Shown here: positions 26,645 through 35,802 of the stretch, in pieces | How the letters are laid out: the number at the start of each line of letters is the position of its first letter | Position numbering within the stretch: the first letter of the stretch is position 1 | From: Shimia thalassica | GTDB taxonomy: Bacteria; Pseudomonadota; Alphaproteobacteria; Rhodobacterales; Rhodobacteraceae | Length of the DNA: 64,000 nucleotides | Reading direction: 5' to 3' | NCBI RefSeq assembly: GCF_001458215.1 | Contig: NZ_CYTW01000001.1 | Location: 248,001-312,000, forward strand | The notes under the pieces: model-generated | Database searches by the model: none | Told to the model about the DNA's origin: nothing | What the model saw: only the letters and a program-made list of their open reading frames with translations | Position numbers and translations under genes: made by a program

Positions 26645-27903
26645 GAGTTTTGGGTGTTCTTCTTTTGCTGATCTGGCCGTTTGCTTTGTTCGCGCAAAGT
26701 CAGGATGTACCTCTCGTCACCGTCGAGGTGGATCCCGAAGTTGTCGCAGTGGGACAACCCGTTGTTGTGCGGGTCACTGTTTTGGTGCCGACGTGGCTTC
26801 CTTCTCCGCCGGTTTTTCCGTCGTTTGAAATCCCGAATGTGATCGTGCGTCTGCCGTCGCGTGCCTCGGGACCGACCAGCCAGAAAATTGAGTCCGAAAC
26901 CTGGTCTGGCGTGTCGCGGGCATATCGCATGTACCCGATGACGGCGGGAAGTTTTGGTCTTCCGTCGCAGTCCATAGAAGTGACCTATGCGGATCCCGAA
27001 AACCAGTCACCAATCAAGGTTTCGGTTGCACTTCCGCCAGTTTCCTTCACGGCAGAAATTCCGGAAGGTGCCGAGGATTTGGACCCCTTGATTGTGGCCG
27101 AAAATGTGACGCTGGATCAGAGCTTTGAAGGGCCTGAGGATATTTTGAATGAAGGCGACGCCATTATCCGGACCGTTGAGGCGAAAATAACCGGGAGTTC
27201 GGCGCTGTTCATTCCTCCGTTGATCGAAACACTCGAAAACCCGTCTGTACAGGCCTATCCCAAAGACGGCACGGTGCGTGAAACCGAGAACCGCGGTGTC
27301 TTGTCTGGATCAAGACAGGACAGCACAACATATGTGGCGCAATATGGCGGAACGCTTGCCCTTCCTGATGTGAGCCTGCGGTGGTTCAATACCAAAACGG
27401 GCACGGTTGAAACACTTGTTGCAGAGGGGCGGAGTTTTCAGATTGAGGCGCCCGATGCGCCGCGCACGCCTCTGCTCAGTCGCCAGCAATGGATTGTATT
27501 GATTGGCCTCGTTCTGATCATTGCGCTGATACTCGTGGTCTTCCGTAGGTATGTCTGGGGGACACTTGTTGCGTGGCGTGCCGAGCGCAAGGCCCGCTAT
27601 CTAGAAAGCGAAAAATATGCTGCACGGCTGGTAGGTCAGGCAATGGGAAGCCGGGATTTGTCGTCAACGCGCAATGCGCTGGCTGTCTGGTCGATGCGGC
27701 TTGCGCCGGTTGGCGGTATCGCAGACCAAGAGCTTGAACAGAGCCTTTTGGCCTTGGGTGCGGCACAGTTCTCTGAAAACGAGGCTGGAAAACCCGATTG
27801 GACCCGTGTTGGCACCGCCTTTGCTGCGGCCCGCAAGGTGCGCCGCGCGGCGCAAGAACTTCGGCAGGACAGCAACAGCTTGCCGCCGCTGAACCCTTTT
27901 TGA
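26641..27903 (+). CDS. BatD-like exported protein
   Basis: A 420-residue protein. A signal peptide (LLLLIWPFALFAQS) is followed by beta-rich repeats beginning VTVEVDPEVVAVGQPVVVRVTVLV, then one membrane segment (IVLIGLVLIIALILVVF, about residues 290-306) and a cytoplasmic helical tail. This is the BatD layout. It overlaps the previous stop by four bases and ends the MoxR/VWA operon. Confidence 0.82.
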   Translation: MRVLGVLLLLIWPFALFAQSQDVPLVTVEVDPEVVAVGQPVVVRVTVLVPTWLPSPPVFPSFEIPNVIVRLPSRASGPTSQKIESETWSGVSRAYRMYPMTAGSFGLPSQSIEVTYADPENQSPIKVSVALPPVSFTAEIPEGAEDLDPLIVAENVTLDQSFEGPEDILNEGDAIIRTVEAKITGSSALFIPPLIETLENPSVQAYPKDGTVRETENRGVLSGSRQDSTTYVAQYGGTLALPDVSLRWFNTKTGTVETLVAEGRSFQIEAPDAPRTPLLSRQQWIVLIGLVLIIALILVVFRRYVWGTLVAWRAERKARYLESEKYAARLVGQAMGSRDLSSTRNALAVWSMRLAPVGGIADQELEQSLLALGAAQFSENEAGKPDWTRVGTAFAAARKVRRAAQELRQDSNSLPPLNPF

Positions 27904-27921
27904 CACAAGCGAGGACGCGAC

Positions 27922-28404
27922 GTGACACATCTAGAAGCCCGACCCGGCGAAGTGGAACTGGATTTTGACCCCGCCACCGAAACCGACGCGAGTGTTATGT
28001 TCATCGGGCACATCCGTTCCCCATGGAAACGTGGCGACTGTCCCGCGAACATACGCAAAGCCAGAGAACGCACTTGCGAGGCGTGGATCGAGTTGGATCC
28101 GCGGCTTGTTCAAGGGCTGAACGGGCTAAAGGTCGGGCAACAAATCGTGTTGATCTATTGGATGCATGAAACGCGTCGCGACATCATTGTTCAAAGCCCG
28201 AGGCATTCAGAGGGAACAAGAGGTGTGTTTTCGCTGCGCTCTCCGTTGCGTCCCAATCCTCTTGCCATGTCCTCTGTGCGCATCACATCGCTTGATCCGG
28301 ATCGCGGCAACGTCGGTATTGATGCAATCGACTGTTTCGATGGCACCCCCCTTGTGGATATCAAGCCGTGGGTGCCAACCATTGATCTGCTTCCGGACGA
28401 ATAG
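27922..28404 (+). CDS. tsaA: TrmO/TsaA-like (UPF0066) protein
   Basis: A 160-residue protein of the TrmO N-terminal (UPF0066) family. Diagnostic segments are FIGHIRSPW near residue 30, SPRHSEGTRGVFSLRSPLRPNPLAMSSVRI near residue 95 and DCFDGTPLVDIKPWVP near the C-terminus. E. coli TrmO methylates threonylcarbamoyladenosine at tRNA position 37 using SAM and is longer, with a C-terminal dimer domain. This shorter form may act on another substrate. It lies 18 bp after the BatD gene but is functionally unrelated. It is convergent with the next gene, 6 bp apart. Confidence 0.85.
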   Translation: MTHLEARPGEVELDFDPATETDASVMFIGHIRSPWKRGDCPANIRKARERTCEAWIELDPRLVQGLNGLKVGQQIVLIYWMHETRRDIIVQSPRHSEGTRGVFSLRSPLRPNPLAMSSVRITSLDPDRGNVGIDAIDCFDGTPLVDIKPWVPTIDLLPDE

Positions 28405-28410
28405 GGGACC

Positions 28411-29376
28411 CTATTTACCGGCGATGTTTGTCGCGATGTTGCACAGCATTTCAAACATGATCGACACACCAAGATAGGCCGTGCCACCCGCCGCATCGAA
28501 CGGTGGGGAGACTTCGACCAGATCTGCCCCGACAATGTTCACCCCCTTAAGCAAGCGCGCGACGAGCATCGCCTGATACGAATTGGGGCCACCCACTTCG
28601 GGCGTGCCTGTACCGGGGGCAAAGGCGGGATCAACAAAGTCGATATCATACGACACATAAGTCGGTGTTTCGCCCACCAATTCGCGGGCTTGCACCATGA
28701 CATCTTCGGGCCCGCGTGCGTGGAATTCTTCAATTGGAATGATCGTAACGCCAACAGCCGCGGCAAAATCCCTGTCTTCGCTGTCATAAGCGGTGCCGCG
28801 AATGCCGATCTGGATCACCTTCTGCGGGTCAAGAAGCCCTTCTTCGATGGCACGTCGAAAGGGGGTGCCGTGGGTGAACTTCGTGCCCCCGAAATAGCTG
28901 TCGAACAGGTCGGTGTGGCTGTCGAAGTGGATCATGCCCAAGGGTGTGTTCCGACCTAGCGCGCGCAAAATGGGAAGCGAGCACAAATGGTCGCCGCCGC
29001 CCGTCAACGGAACGATGCCCGCGGCGAGAATTTCATCATAAAAGGCGGTAATGCGATCCATACTGGCCATGAGATCGGCAGGGTTGGGGGCAACATCCCC
29101 GAGATCGGCACAGTTCACCATCTCGAACGGGCGCACAAGAGTCGCGCCATTCTGGGCCCGTATCATTGTCGACATATCGCGCAGCTGCCGCGGCCCATGG
29201 CGCGGGCCGGGACGGTTGGTGGTGCCGCTGTCCCAAGGTGTGCCGATCAGACCAACCTGCACCTCGGCAAGGCGCGGATCGTCCAAAGGGACATGAGGCA
29301 GACGCATGAACGTCGGAACCCCGGCAAATCGCGGCAAATCGAAACCGGACACCGGTTCAAAAAAGGAATCACTCAT
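28411..29376 (-). CDS. speB: Agmatinase/arginase-family ureohydrolase
   Basis: A 321-residue ureohydrolase. The binuclear manganese site is complete: GGDHLCSLPILRALG, MIHFDSHTDLFDSY and SYDIDFVDPAFAPGTGTPEVGG. The start at 29376 has GGAG six bases upstream; the open frame to 29487 runs towards the tRNA gene and is not used. Rhodobacteraceae have several paralogues acting on agmatine, guanidinobutyrate or related guanidines, so the substrate is uncertain. It is transcribed alone. Confidence 0.88.
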   Translation of the reverse strand: MSDSFFEPVSGFDLPRFAGVPTFMRLPHVPLDDPRLAEVQVGLIGTPWDSGTTNRPGPRHGPRQLRDMSTMIRAQNGATLVRPFEMVNCADLGDVAPNPADLMASMDRITAFYDEILAAGIVPLTGGGDHLCSLPILRALGRNTPLGMIHFDSHTDLFDSYFGGTKFTHGTPFRRAIEEGLLDPQKVIQIGIRGTAYDSEDRDFAAAVGVTIIPIEEFHARGPEDVMVQARELVGETPTYVSYDIDFVDPAFAPGTGTPEVGGPNSYQAMLVARLLKGVNIVGADLVEVSPPFDAAGGTAYLGVSIMFEMLCNIATNIAGK

Positions 29377-29536
29377 TTGTTTCTCCGCCTCTGTCGTATG
29401 AACATTCTCTGGCGGGATCATTGGTCTGTTTGCAGGGCAAAGCAAGAGATGCTCGTGGCGAAACATAACTGCATGAATGACAGGCAAAGCGTATGCGGCT
29501 TTTTACACCATCATCTATGCGGTTATTGGGGGAAAC

Positions 29537-29611
29537 TGGTGCTGTGAGGGAGGATTGAACTCCCGACCTCACCCTTACCAAGGGTGCGCTCTACCACTGA
29601 GCTACCACAGC
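29537..29611 (-). tRNA. tRNA-Thr (GGT)
   Basis: The minus strand folds as a full cloverleaf. The acceptor stem GCTGTGG pairs with TCACAGC (one G-T pair), the D-arm contains TAGCTCAGTGGTAGAGC, the anticodon stem CACCC/GGGTG carries loop TTGGTAA with anticodon GGT, and the T-arm reads GAGTTCAATCC inside its stem. CCA is encoded. Confidence 0.95.
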
Positions 29612-29697
29612 ATTACCGTGGCGCGGGATTTAGACGTAAAGTTCAGTAGGTGCAACCCCATCTAGACGGTTTTTTTCTGCTCATGTAATGAAGATGC

Positions 29698-29862
29698 ATG
29701 GAACGTAATGCACCCCCGAACAAACCGAAGCCTCAGGCCCAAACTCGCGAAGATCGTTTGAAGGCCGCGCTCAAGTCTAATATGGGCCGTAGAAAGGCCC
29801 AGGCACGCGCACGTGCGACTTCTGACGGCGTCGGGGACAGCGACAAAAACAAAAAAGGCTAG
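29698..29862 (+). CDS. Small basic protein upstream of murA
   Basis: A 54-codon frame starts [20 protein letters not shown] and ends in DKNKKG. It is rich in Lys/Arg/Ala, with a central helix [21 protein letters not shown]. It ends 5 bp before the murA start. From memory, similar short basic frames precede murA in other Rhodobacteraceae, which supports a real gene; no function is known. No strong ribosome site is visible (AATGAAG upstream). Confidence 0.65.
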   Translation: MERNAPPNKPKPQAQTREDRLKAALKSNMGRRKAQARARATSDGVGDSDKNKKG

Positions 29863-29867
29863 AGCAA

Positions 29868-31133
29868 ATGGATTCGATTATTGTACGCGGGAATGGCGAG
29901 TTGAACGGCCAGATCCCCATTGCCGGCGCGAAGAACGCTTGCCTGACACTCATGCCTGCGACTTTGCTAAGCGAAGAACCGCTTACATTGACCAACGCGC
30001 CGCGCCTGTCGGATATCCGCACGATGACCGAATTGCTGTCGTCTTTGGGGGCTGAAGTCAGCACCTTGCAAGATGGCAAGGTGCTCGCGATGTCGAGCCA
30101 CAACCTTGATAACCATGTCGCCGACTATGACATCGTGCGGAAAATGCGTGCTTCGAACCTTGTGTTGGGGCCAATGCTGGCCCGTTTGGGACAGGCCGTT
30201 GTGTCTCTTCCGGGGGGATGCGCCATTGGAACCCGCCCGATGGACCTGCATGAAAAAGGCCTGATGGCACTGGGCGCGGAGATCGAACTGAAAGAAGGAT
30301 ATCTTCACGCCAAGGTGCCGGGTGGGCTTAAAGGCGCGGTGATCGACCTTGATTTCCCATCCGTGGGCGCCACTGAAAACATCATGATGGCGGCGACTCT
30401 GGCCAAAGGCACAACGGTTCTCAACAACGCCGCGCGCGAGCCCGAGATTGTGGATTTGGCCACATGCCTGCGCAGCATGGGTGCCCAGATTGACGGGGAT
30501 GGCACAAGCCGCATTGAAATCCAGGGCGTCGATCGCCTGCACGGTGCGACCCACCCTGTTGTCACCGACCGAATCGAACTCGGCACCTATATGCTGGCCC
30601 CCGCGATTTGTGGTGGTGAGGTCGAGTGTCTTGGCGGCAGCATCTCTCTTGTCGGCTCTTTCTGTGAAAAGCTGGATGCCGCTGGTATTCACGTCGAGGA
30701 AACAGCGAACGGTCTCAAGGTGGCCCGTCGGGGTGGGCGCGTCAAAGCGGTGGATGTCGTGACCGAACCGTTCCCCGGCTTCCCGACCGATTTGCAGGCC
30801 CAGATGATGGCCTTGATGTGCACTGCTGAAGGCACGTCTGTTTTGGAAGAAAAGATTTTCGAAAACCGCTTTATGCACGCACCCGAGTTGATGCGTATGG
30901 GGGCGAATATCGAAGTGCATGGCGGCACCGCGACGGTGCACGGTGTTGAACGTCTCAAAGGTGCGCCGGTTATGGCGACCGATTTGCGCGCTTCTGTGTC
31001 TTTGATTCTGGCTGCGATGGCGGCCGAGGGTGAAACCATTGTGAACCGTGTCTATCACCTTGATCGTGGTTACGAGCGGGTCGAAGAAAAACTGGGCAAC
31101 CTCGGGGCCCATATTGAGCGGGTACAATCGTAA
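29868..31133 (+). CDS. murA: UDP-N-acetylglucosamine 1-carboxyvinyltransferase
   Basis: A 421-residue EPT-fold enzyme that transfers enolpyruvate from PEP to UDP-GlcNAc, the first committed step of peptidoglycan synthesis. The N-terminal GAKNACL holds the conserved Lys22-Asn23. The catalytic, fosfomycin-reactive cysteine is present in [11 protein letters not shown] (about Cys118). Late motifs [19 protein letters not shown] and [13 protein letters not shown] are as expected. Its stop overlaps the next gene by one base. Confidence 0.97.
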   Translation: MDSIIVRGNGELNGQIPIAGAKNACLTLMPATLLSEEPLTLTNAPRLSDIRTMTELLSSLGAEVSTLQDGKVLAMSSHNLDNHVADYDIVRKMRASNLVLGPMLARLGQAVVSLPGGCAIGTRPMDLHEKGLMALGAEIELKEGYLHAKVPGGLKGAVIDLDFPSVGATENIMMAATLAKGTTVLNNAAREPEIVDLATCLRSMGAQIDGDGTSRIEIQGVDRLHGATHPVVTDRIELGTYMLAPAICGGEVECLGGSISLVGSFCEKLDAAGIHVEETANGLKVARRGGRVKAVDVVTEPFPGFPTDLQAQMMALMCTAEGTSVLEEKIFENRFMHAPELMRMGANIEVHGGTATVHGVERLKGAPVMATDLRASVSLILAAMAAEGETIVNRVYHLDRGYERVEEKLGNLGAHIERVQS

Positions 31134-31612
31134 TGAGCATGGACGCTAAATTCGAAGACGGTGGTGAAGTTCCTCTGAATCTCGGCGCATTGGACGTCGA
31201 GGATTTGCAGGTTTTGTCCTCATTGGCGCAGGATGCCGTGTTTCCTGTGACTGAGATGAAATGGATGCCGGCGGACCGCCGGTTTGCGCTTCTTGTGAAT
31301 CGGTTTCGGTGGGAAGATGTCGACGCAGCCAATCAACGCGGCCGCGCGGTCGAACGCGTGCAATCCCTGTTGGTGATCGACAACGTCATGAATGTGGCAT
31401 CGCAAGGGGTGGATCGCTCGGACAAGGAAGTGATCCTGTCACTGCTTTCGGTGTCCTTCAATGAAGGCGAGGATGCATCGGGCGAAGTTCTGTTGACCTT
31501 GGCCGGTGACGGCGCATTGCGCCTGTCTGTCGAGGCACTGGATGTTACGCTCAAGGATGTGACCAAACCCTATGTCGCGCCCTCAAAACAGGTTCCTGAT
31601 CACGGGGCCTGA
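31133..31612 (+). CDS. DUF2948 family protein
   Basis: A 159-residue soluble protein with LEVEDLQVLSSLAQDAVFPVTEMKW-like sequence in its first third (here LDVEDLQVLSSLAQDA), typical of the DUF2948 family that follows murA in alphaproteobacteria. No catalytic residues can be named. It is translationally coupled to murA (stop and start share one base). Confidence 0.85.
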   Translation: MSMDAKFEDGGEVPLNLGALDVEDLQVLSSLAQDAVFPVTEMKWMPADRRFALLVNRFRWEDVDAANQRGRAVERVQSLLVIDNVMNVASQGVDRSDKEVILSLLSVSFNEGEDASGEVLLTLAGDGALRLSVEALDVTLKDVTKPYVAPSKQVPDHGA

Positions 31613-31687
31613 CGCAGTTTCCTCGATTTTCGACTGATTAGAACAGGATGCGGGCAGGTTTTTTCCATTTTCTGTGACGGAAACGTC

Positions 31688-32245
31688 ATGTCTCTCCGTA
31701 AAAGGAGAACACGGATAAGTTATGGATTTTTAAATATGCGCTTTTTGTTTCCCTTCTCGGCCTTTTTGTCTTTGCTCCTGTCCGGGGGCATTTTTGGTTT
31801 CTTTTACGCTTGGGTATGTTCGACCATGTGGGGGTTGGATGCGCTGCCCCCAAACACCGCGATTGCGGCGATGCAGGCCATGAATGCTTCGGTGCGGAAT
31901 GCGGTTTTTGCACCCGCGTTCTTTGGTACGCCGTTTGTAATGCTGTTGACCGGCCTATTGGCATTTCGCCTTCGCGAAACGCGTTCTGCGGTCTGCTTCT
32001 CTCTGGGGGGCCTTTTGTATCTGTTCGGGGGGATGATGCTGACCATGATGGTCAATGTGCCGATGAACGAGGCCCTCGCCCAAATTTCACTTCCTCTTCC
32101 CGAGGCTGATGCGATCGCCGTCTGGACCAACTATTCCGGCCCTTGGCAGTTTTGGAATATTGCCCGCACCCTTGTCTCTGGTGTTGCATTGCTTTGCGCG
32201 GGTTTGGGGCTTTGGTCTATGCGTCGAAATCCCGCGACCTCGTAA
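31688..32245 (+). CDS. Four-helix membrane protein, DUF1772-like
   Basis: Up to 185 residues with four predicted membrane segments: FPFSAFLSLLLSGGIFGFFYAWV, AVFAPAFFGTPFVMLLTGLLAF, VCFSLGGLLYLFGGMMLTMMV and NIARTLVSGVALLCAGLGLW. The conserved VNVPMNEALA before the last segment is characteristic of DUF1772-type proteins. The start is uncertain: 31688 has a weak GGA site, while 31736 (MRFLFPF) begins right at the first membrane helix. No function is known. Confidence 0.75.
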   Translation: MSLRKRRTRISYGFLNMRFLFPFSAFLSLLLSGGIFGFFYAWVCSTMWGLDALPPNTAIAAMQAMNASVRNAVFAPAFFGTPFVMLLTGLLAFRLRETRSAVCFSLGGLLYLFGGMMLTMMVNVPMNEALAQISLPLPEADAIAVWTNYSGPWQFWNIARTLVSGVALLCAGLGLWSMRRNPATS

Positions 32246-32298
32246 ACGCTTGAGAATGAGGCGGGTGGGCGTTATGGAGCGCACTGAAGGAGATCTCC

Positions 32299-33600
32299 AT
32301 GCCCCAGTTTCTTGATGCTTCTGCAGTCGATTTCGAAGAGCGTTTTGTAGCCCTGTTGGGGGCAAAACGGGAAGACAGCCCGGATGTGGATGCGGTTGTT
32401 GCCGAAATCATTGCGGATGTTCGGGCGCGTGGCGATGCCGCAGTGATTGATCTGACATCGAAATTTGATCGCCTTGATCTGACGCCGGAAACACTGGTCT
32501 TTTCAGCCGAAGAAATCGATGCGTTTTGCGAACAGGTGTCCCAAGAAGACCGTACGGCGCTGGAGTTGGCCGCAACACGCATTCGTGCCTATCACGAACG
32601 TCAGATGCCCGAGGATGCCAGCTGGACCGACGAGAGCGGTGCAACCTTGGGCTGGCGCTGGACTCCGGTATCGGCGGCGGGCCTTTATGTTCCGGGTGGC
32701 CTTGCCTCTTATCCGTCCTCGGTCTTGATGAACGCCATCCCGGCCAAGGTTGCCGGTGTTGGGCGGTTGGCAATTGTTGTGCCCACTCCGGATGGTCAGG
32801 CCAATCCGCTTGTCTTGCTGGCGGCGCGGTTGGCTGGCGTGGATGAAGTTTATCGCATTGGCGGGGCGCAGGCCGTAGCCGCACTGGCCTATGGAACCGA
32901 GACCATCGCGCCTGTGGACAAGATTACCGGACCGGGTAATGCCTTTGTCGCTGCTGCAAAGCGGCGCGTCTTTGGCAAAGTTGGCATCGATATGATTGCC
33001 GGCCCGTCGGAAATTCTTGTGATCGCCGACAAAGACAACAATCCGGACTGGATCGCATTGGATCTGCTGTCACAGGCAGAGCACGACGAAAGTGCACAAT
33101 CCATTTTGATCACGGACGACAAAGCCTTTGGCAAAGCGGTTGCCGCCGCAGTAGACAAACGCCTCGAAACTCTTGAGCGACGCGCGATTGCGGGTGCAAG
33201 CTGGCGTGACTATGGCGCCGTGATCACGGTGTCGGATCTTTCGGCAGCCGCGCAGCTGTCGAATCGTGTCGCGCCCGAGCACCTTGAACTTTGTGTCCAG
33301 GATCCCGACGGTCTGGCAGAAGAAATCACCCATGCAGGTGCCATTTTTCTGGGGCAGTATACGCCCGAAGCGATTGGCGATTATGTCGGCGGGCCGAACC
33401 ACGTGCTGCCAACCGCGCGGTCGGCACGGTTCTCTTCTGGCCTGAGTGTGATGGATTTCGTCAAGCGGACCACGCTGTCCAAGATGACTCTTGCATCGCT
33501 GCGTGCGATCGGACCATCGGCGGAAAGGTTGGCCACTAGTGAAAGTCTTGAGGCCCACGGTCTGTCTGTCCGGGCCCGTCTGGATGCGCTCAACGAATAA
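32299..33600 (+). CDS. hisD: Histidinol dehydrogenase
   Basis: A 433-residue zinc and NAD-dependent enzyme oxidising L-histidinol to L-histidine. Clear motifs are YVPGGLASYPSSVLMNAIPAKVAG, KITGPGNAFVAAAKRRVFG, DMIAGPSEILVIAD, the catalytic QAEHDESAQ and RVAPEHLELC. Length and order are as in the family. AAGGAGA precedes the ATG. It heads a run of small co-oriented genes (UPF0262, phosphatase-like). Confidence 0.97.
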   Translation: MPQFLDASAVDFEERFVALLGAKREDSPDVDAVVAEIIADVRARGDAAVIDLTSKFDRLDLTPETLVFSAEEIDAFCEQVSQEDRTALELAATRIRAYHERQMPEDASWTDESGATLGWRWTPVSAAGLYVPGGLASYPSSVLMNAIPAKVAGVGRLAIVVPTPDGQANPLVLLAARLAGVDEVYRIGGAQAVAALAYGTETIAPVDKITGPGNAFVAAAKRRVFGKVGIDMIAGPSEILVIADKDNNPDWIALDLLSQAEHDESAQSILITDDKAFGKAVAAAVDKRLETLERRAIAGASWRDYGAVITVSDLSAAAQLSNRVAPEHLELCVQDPDGLAEEITHAGAIFLGQYTPEAIGDYVGGPNHVLPTARSARFSSGLSVMDFVKRTTLSKMTLASLRAIGPSAERLATSESLEAHGLSVRARLDALNE

Positions 33601-33674
33601 ATGCTGCAGCGCGGCATTGCTCCGCAAGGCCGTTTCGGGTATTCATGCAGGCGAGTTCAAAGCGAGTAAAACCT

Positions 33675-34154
33675 ATGTCCCACATCAGCAGAATTGAGAT
33701 TGATGATCGCAACTTGCCACCTCCGACGCCGGAGATTGAGCAAGAGCGCAAGGTGGCAATGTTCGACCTTCTTGAGTCGAATCGCTTTGATTTGCCGAAA
33801 CGCGATGATCGTATGGTGCCTCCGGGCCCGTATTCCGTTGATTTATCGATCCGTGAAAAGCGGCTTGTTTTTGATATTTCGACCGAGAACGGCGACAAAG
33901 CGGTTGAGTTCCATCTGTCCTTGTCGCCCTTCCGTCAGGTGGTCAAAGATTACTGGGCCATCTGCGAAAGCTATTTTGATGCTGTAAAAAACATGCCGCC
34001 CAGCCAGATCGAAACCATCGACATGGCGCGTCGCGGTATCCACGATGAGGGCGCCAGAATTCTGGCAGAGCGGCTTGAAGGCAAGGCCGACGTCGACCAC
34101 GACACGGCGCGTCGCCTTTTCACGCTGATTTGCGTGCTGCATTTCGGGGGCTGA
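33675..34154 (+). CDS. UPF0262 family protein
   Basis: A 159-residue protein starting MSHISRIEIDD at the ATG at 33675. It contains the family-typical FHLSLSPFRQVVKDYWAICESYFDAV and DMARRGIHDEGARIL segments. UPF0262 genes commonly sit between hisD and a low-molecular-weight phosphatase gene in Rhodobacteraceae, as here. The function is unknown. Confidence 0.88.
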   Translation: MSHISRIEIDDRNLPPPTPEIEQERKVAMFDLLESNRFDLPKRDDRMVPPGPYSVDLSIREKRLVFDISTENGDKAVEFHLSLSPFRQVVKDYWAICESYFDAVKNMPPSQIETIDMARRGIHDEGARILAERLEGKADVDHDTARRLFTLICVLHFGG

Positions 34155-34161
34155 TCACGTC

Positions 34162-34614
34162 TTGGGAGAGGAGTTGCCACAGTCGGTTTTGTTTTGCTGC
34201 GATCACAACGCGGTGCGCTCTCCCATGGCTGAAGGCATCATGAAAAAATTCTATGGCGCAGACACCTATGTACAGTCTGCCGGCATCAAGAATGATCTCG
34301 AGATTGATGGCTTTGCCATTTCCGTCTGTCAGGAAATCGATGTGGAACTGTCGCGTCATCGGTCGCGAAGCTTTGAAGAGATGGAAAAATGGGGCGACCC
34401 GATTTCCTCGTTTGATCTGGTCGTCGCCCTGACCCCGGCCAGCCGCCGCGAAGTTCAGGACCTCACACGTTATAGCCATTGTGAGCTTGAATATTGGCCG
34501 ATCTCGGATCCTTGCGGGCTTGGCGAAACCCGCGACGCCCGTCTCGAGGCTTATCGCGTTTCCCGGGAAGAAATCATCGCGCGCCTCGTAGGGCGCTGGG
34601 GGCCTGCGCGTTAA
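34162..34614 (+). CDS. Low-molecular-weight phosphotyrosine phosphatase-like protein
   Basis: About 150 residues with the start of an LMW-PTP/arsenate reductase fold: VLFCCDHNAVRSPMAEGIMKK. The P-loop consensus Cx5RS is satisfied by the cysteine in FCCDHNAVRS, and the late ISDPCG corresponds to the general-acid DP loop. The start is uncertain: the frame opens with TTG at 34162, and a TTG at 34174 lies just after GGAGAGGAG. The substrate is unknown. Confidence 0.8.
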   Translation: MGEELPQSVLFCCDHNAVRSPMAEGIMKKFYGADTYVQSAGIKNDLEIDGFAISVCQEIDVELSRHRSRSFEEMEKWGDPISSFDLVVALTPASRREVQDLTRYSHCELEYWPISDPCGLGETRDARLEAYRVSREEIIARLVGRWGPAR

Positions 34615-34711
34615 GCGTGATGCGTTTGTGGAGGGTGATCTGTCGCAAAGCGTCGATAGAATCACAAATTCCCGGTCTAGTTTTTTGAAAACAAACTTTG
34701 ACGAGACCCTT

Positions 34712-35107
34712 ATGAGCATCCAGATCATTCAACAGTATTACGACGCGTTCAACGCCGGAGATATTGCAGGCATGGTGGCCTGTTTGTCCGATGACTTTGT
34801 GCATGATGTGAACGAAGGTGCACGCCGTGATGGCAAAAAGGCGTTTTCCGAATTCTGTGCGCATATGTCGGAGTGTTACAAAGAAGAGCTGACCGATGTG
34901 GTTGTCTTTTGCAACACGGATGGAACGCGCGGTGCGGCCGAATTTGTCGTGAACGGCACGTATCTCAAGACTGACGGAAACCTTCCTGAGGCGCGCGGGC
35001 AAAGCTATCGCTTGCCAGGGGGCGGGTTCGTGTCGTTGAAAGATGGCAAAATTACCCGCGTGACGACCTATTACAATCTGAATGACTGGATTGCGCAGGT
35101 CTCATGA
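34712..35107 (+). CDS. SnoaL/NTF2-like (ketosteroid isomerase-related) protein
   Basis: A 131-residue protein with the cone-shaped NTF2-like fold pattern: QQYYDAFNAGDIAGMVACLSDDFVHDVNEG at the N-terminus, and GAAEFVVNGTYLKTD plus KITRVTTYYNLNDWIAQV at the C-terminus. The ATG at 34712 was chosen; the upstream in-frame extension is not needed. It overlaps the following acetyltransferase gene by four bases, so the two are co-translated. The ligand is unknown. Confidence 0.8.
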   Translation: MSIQIIQQYYDAFNAGDIAGMVACLSDDFVHDVNEGARRDGKKAFSEFCAHMSECYKEELTDVVVFCNTDGTRGAAEFVVNGTYLKTDGNLPEARGQSYRLPGGGFVSLKDGKITRVTTYYNLNDWIAQVS

Positions 35108-35688
35108 TCGAGACACGCGTTCTGAAAGGGAGTGCGCTGGATACGGCGCTGGATGACGTGGCGCTTCTTCGTATCAACGTGTTCCGGGCCTTTCCGTACC
35201 TGTATGACGGAGATCTGGAGTACGAGCGAACGTATCTGAACGCTTATCGTGAAAGCGATCGTGCCGTTCTTGTTGGTGCCTTTGACGGAAACCGGCTGGT
35301 CGGAGCAGCAACAGGGACGCCGTTGTCGGACCACTCGGATGATTTCTCAGCGGCTTTTGGTGACAGCGACATCAGGTTATCTGATGTGTTTTATTGAGCC
35401 GAGTCTGTCTTGTTGCCAGAGTATCGCGGACAAGGCATAGGGCACGCGTTCTTTGATTTGCGAGAAGCACATGCGCGGGACCTCGGATTCAAAAAGTCTG
35501 CTTTTTGCGGCGTCTTGCGGCCAGAGGAGCACCCCTTGTGCCCGCCAGACTATGTGCCCCTAAACGGTTTCTGGAAACGAAGAGGCTATGCGCCAATGGA
35601 TGGCGTGATCGCTCACTTCGCATGGAAAGATCTGGGTGCGGACAGCGAAACCCTCAAGCCTTTGCAATTCTGGATCAGGGATTTGTGA
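35104..35688 (+). pseudogene. GNAT acetyltransferase interrupted by an in-frame TGA
   Basis: Two open stretches, 35104-35394 and 35398-35688, lie in the same reading frame and are separated only by a TGA at 35395-35397. Together they give a plausible GNAT fold of about 194 residues: an N-terminal part ending SDIRLSDVFY, then AESVLLPEYRGQGIGHAFFDLREAHARDLGF, which holds the acetyl-CoA loop (RGQGIG). The break falls just before this motif, so the N-terminal product would be inactive. It could be a recent nonsense mutation, a base-call error, or much less likely a recoded codon; no SECIS-like element was identified. Confidence 0.8.
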
Positions 35689-35802
35689 CGGCCGCCCGGA
35701 ATGCCGTCCGCGCTTGCGGACGCTGTGCCGCAATGACGGCTTGGGCGTGACAGGCGAATATCGAAAGACGTAAGCTCTGAATATGGAAAACAGGAGGCCT
35801 CT

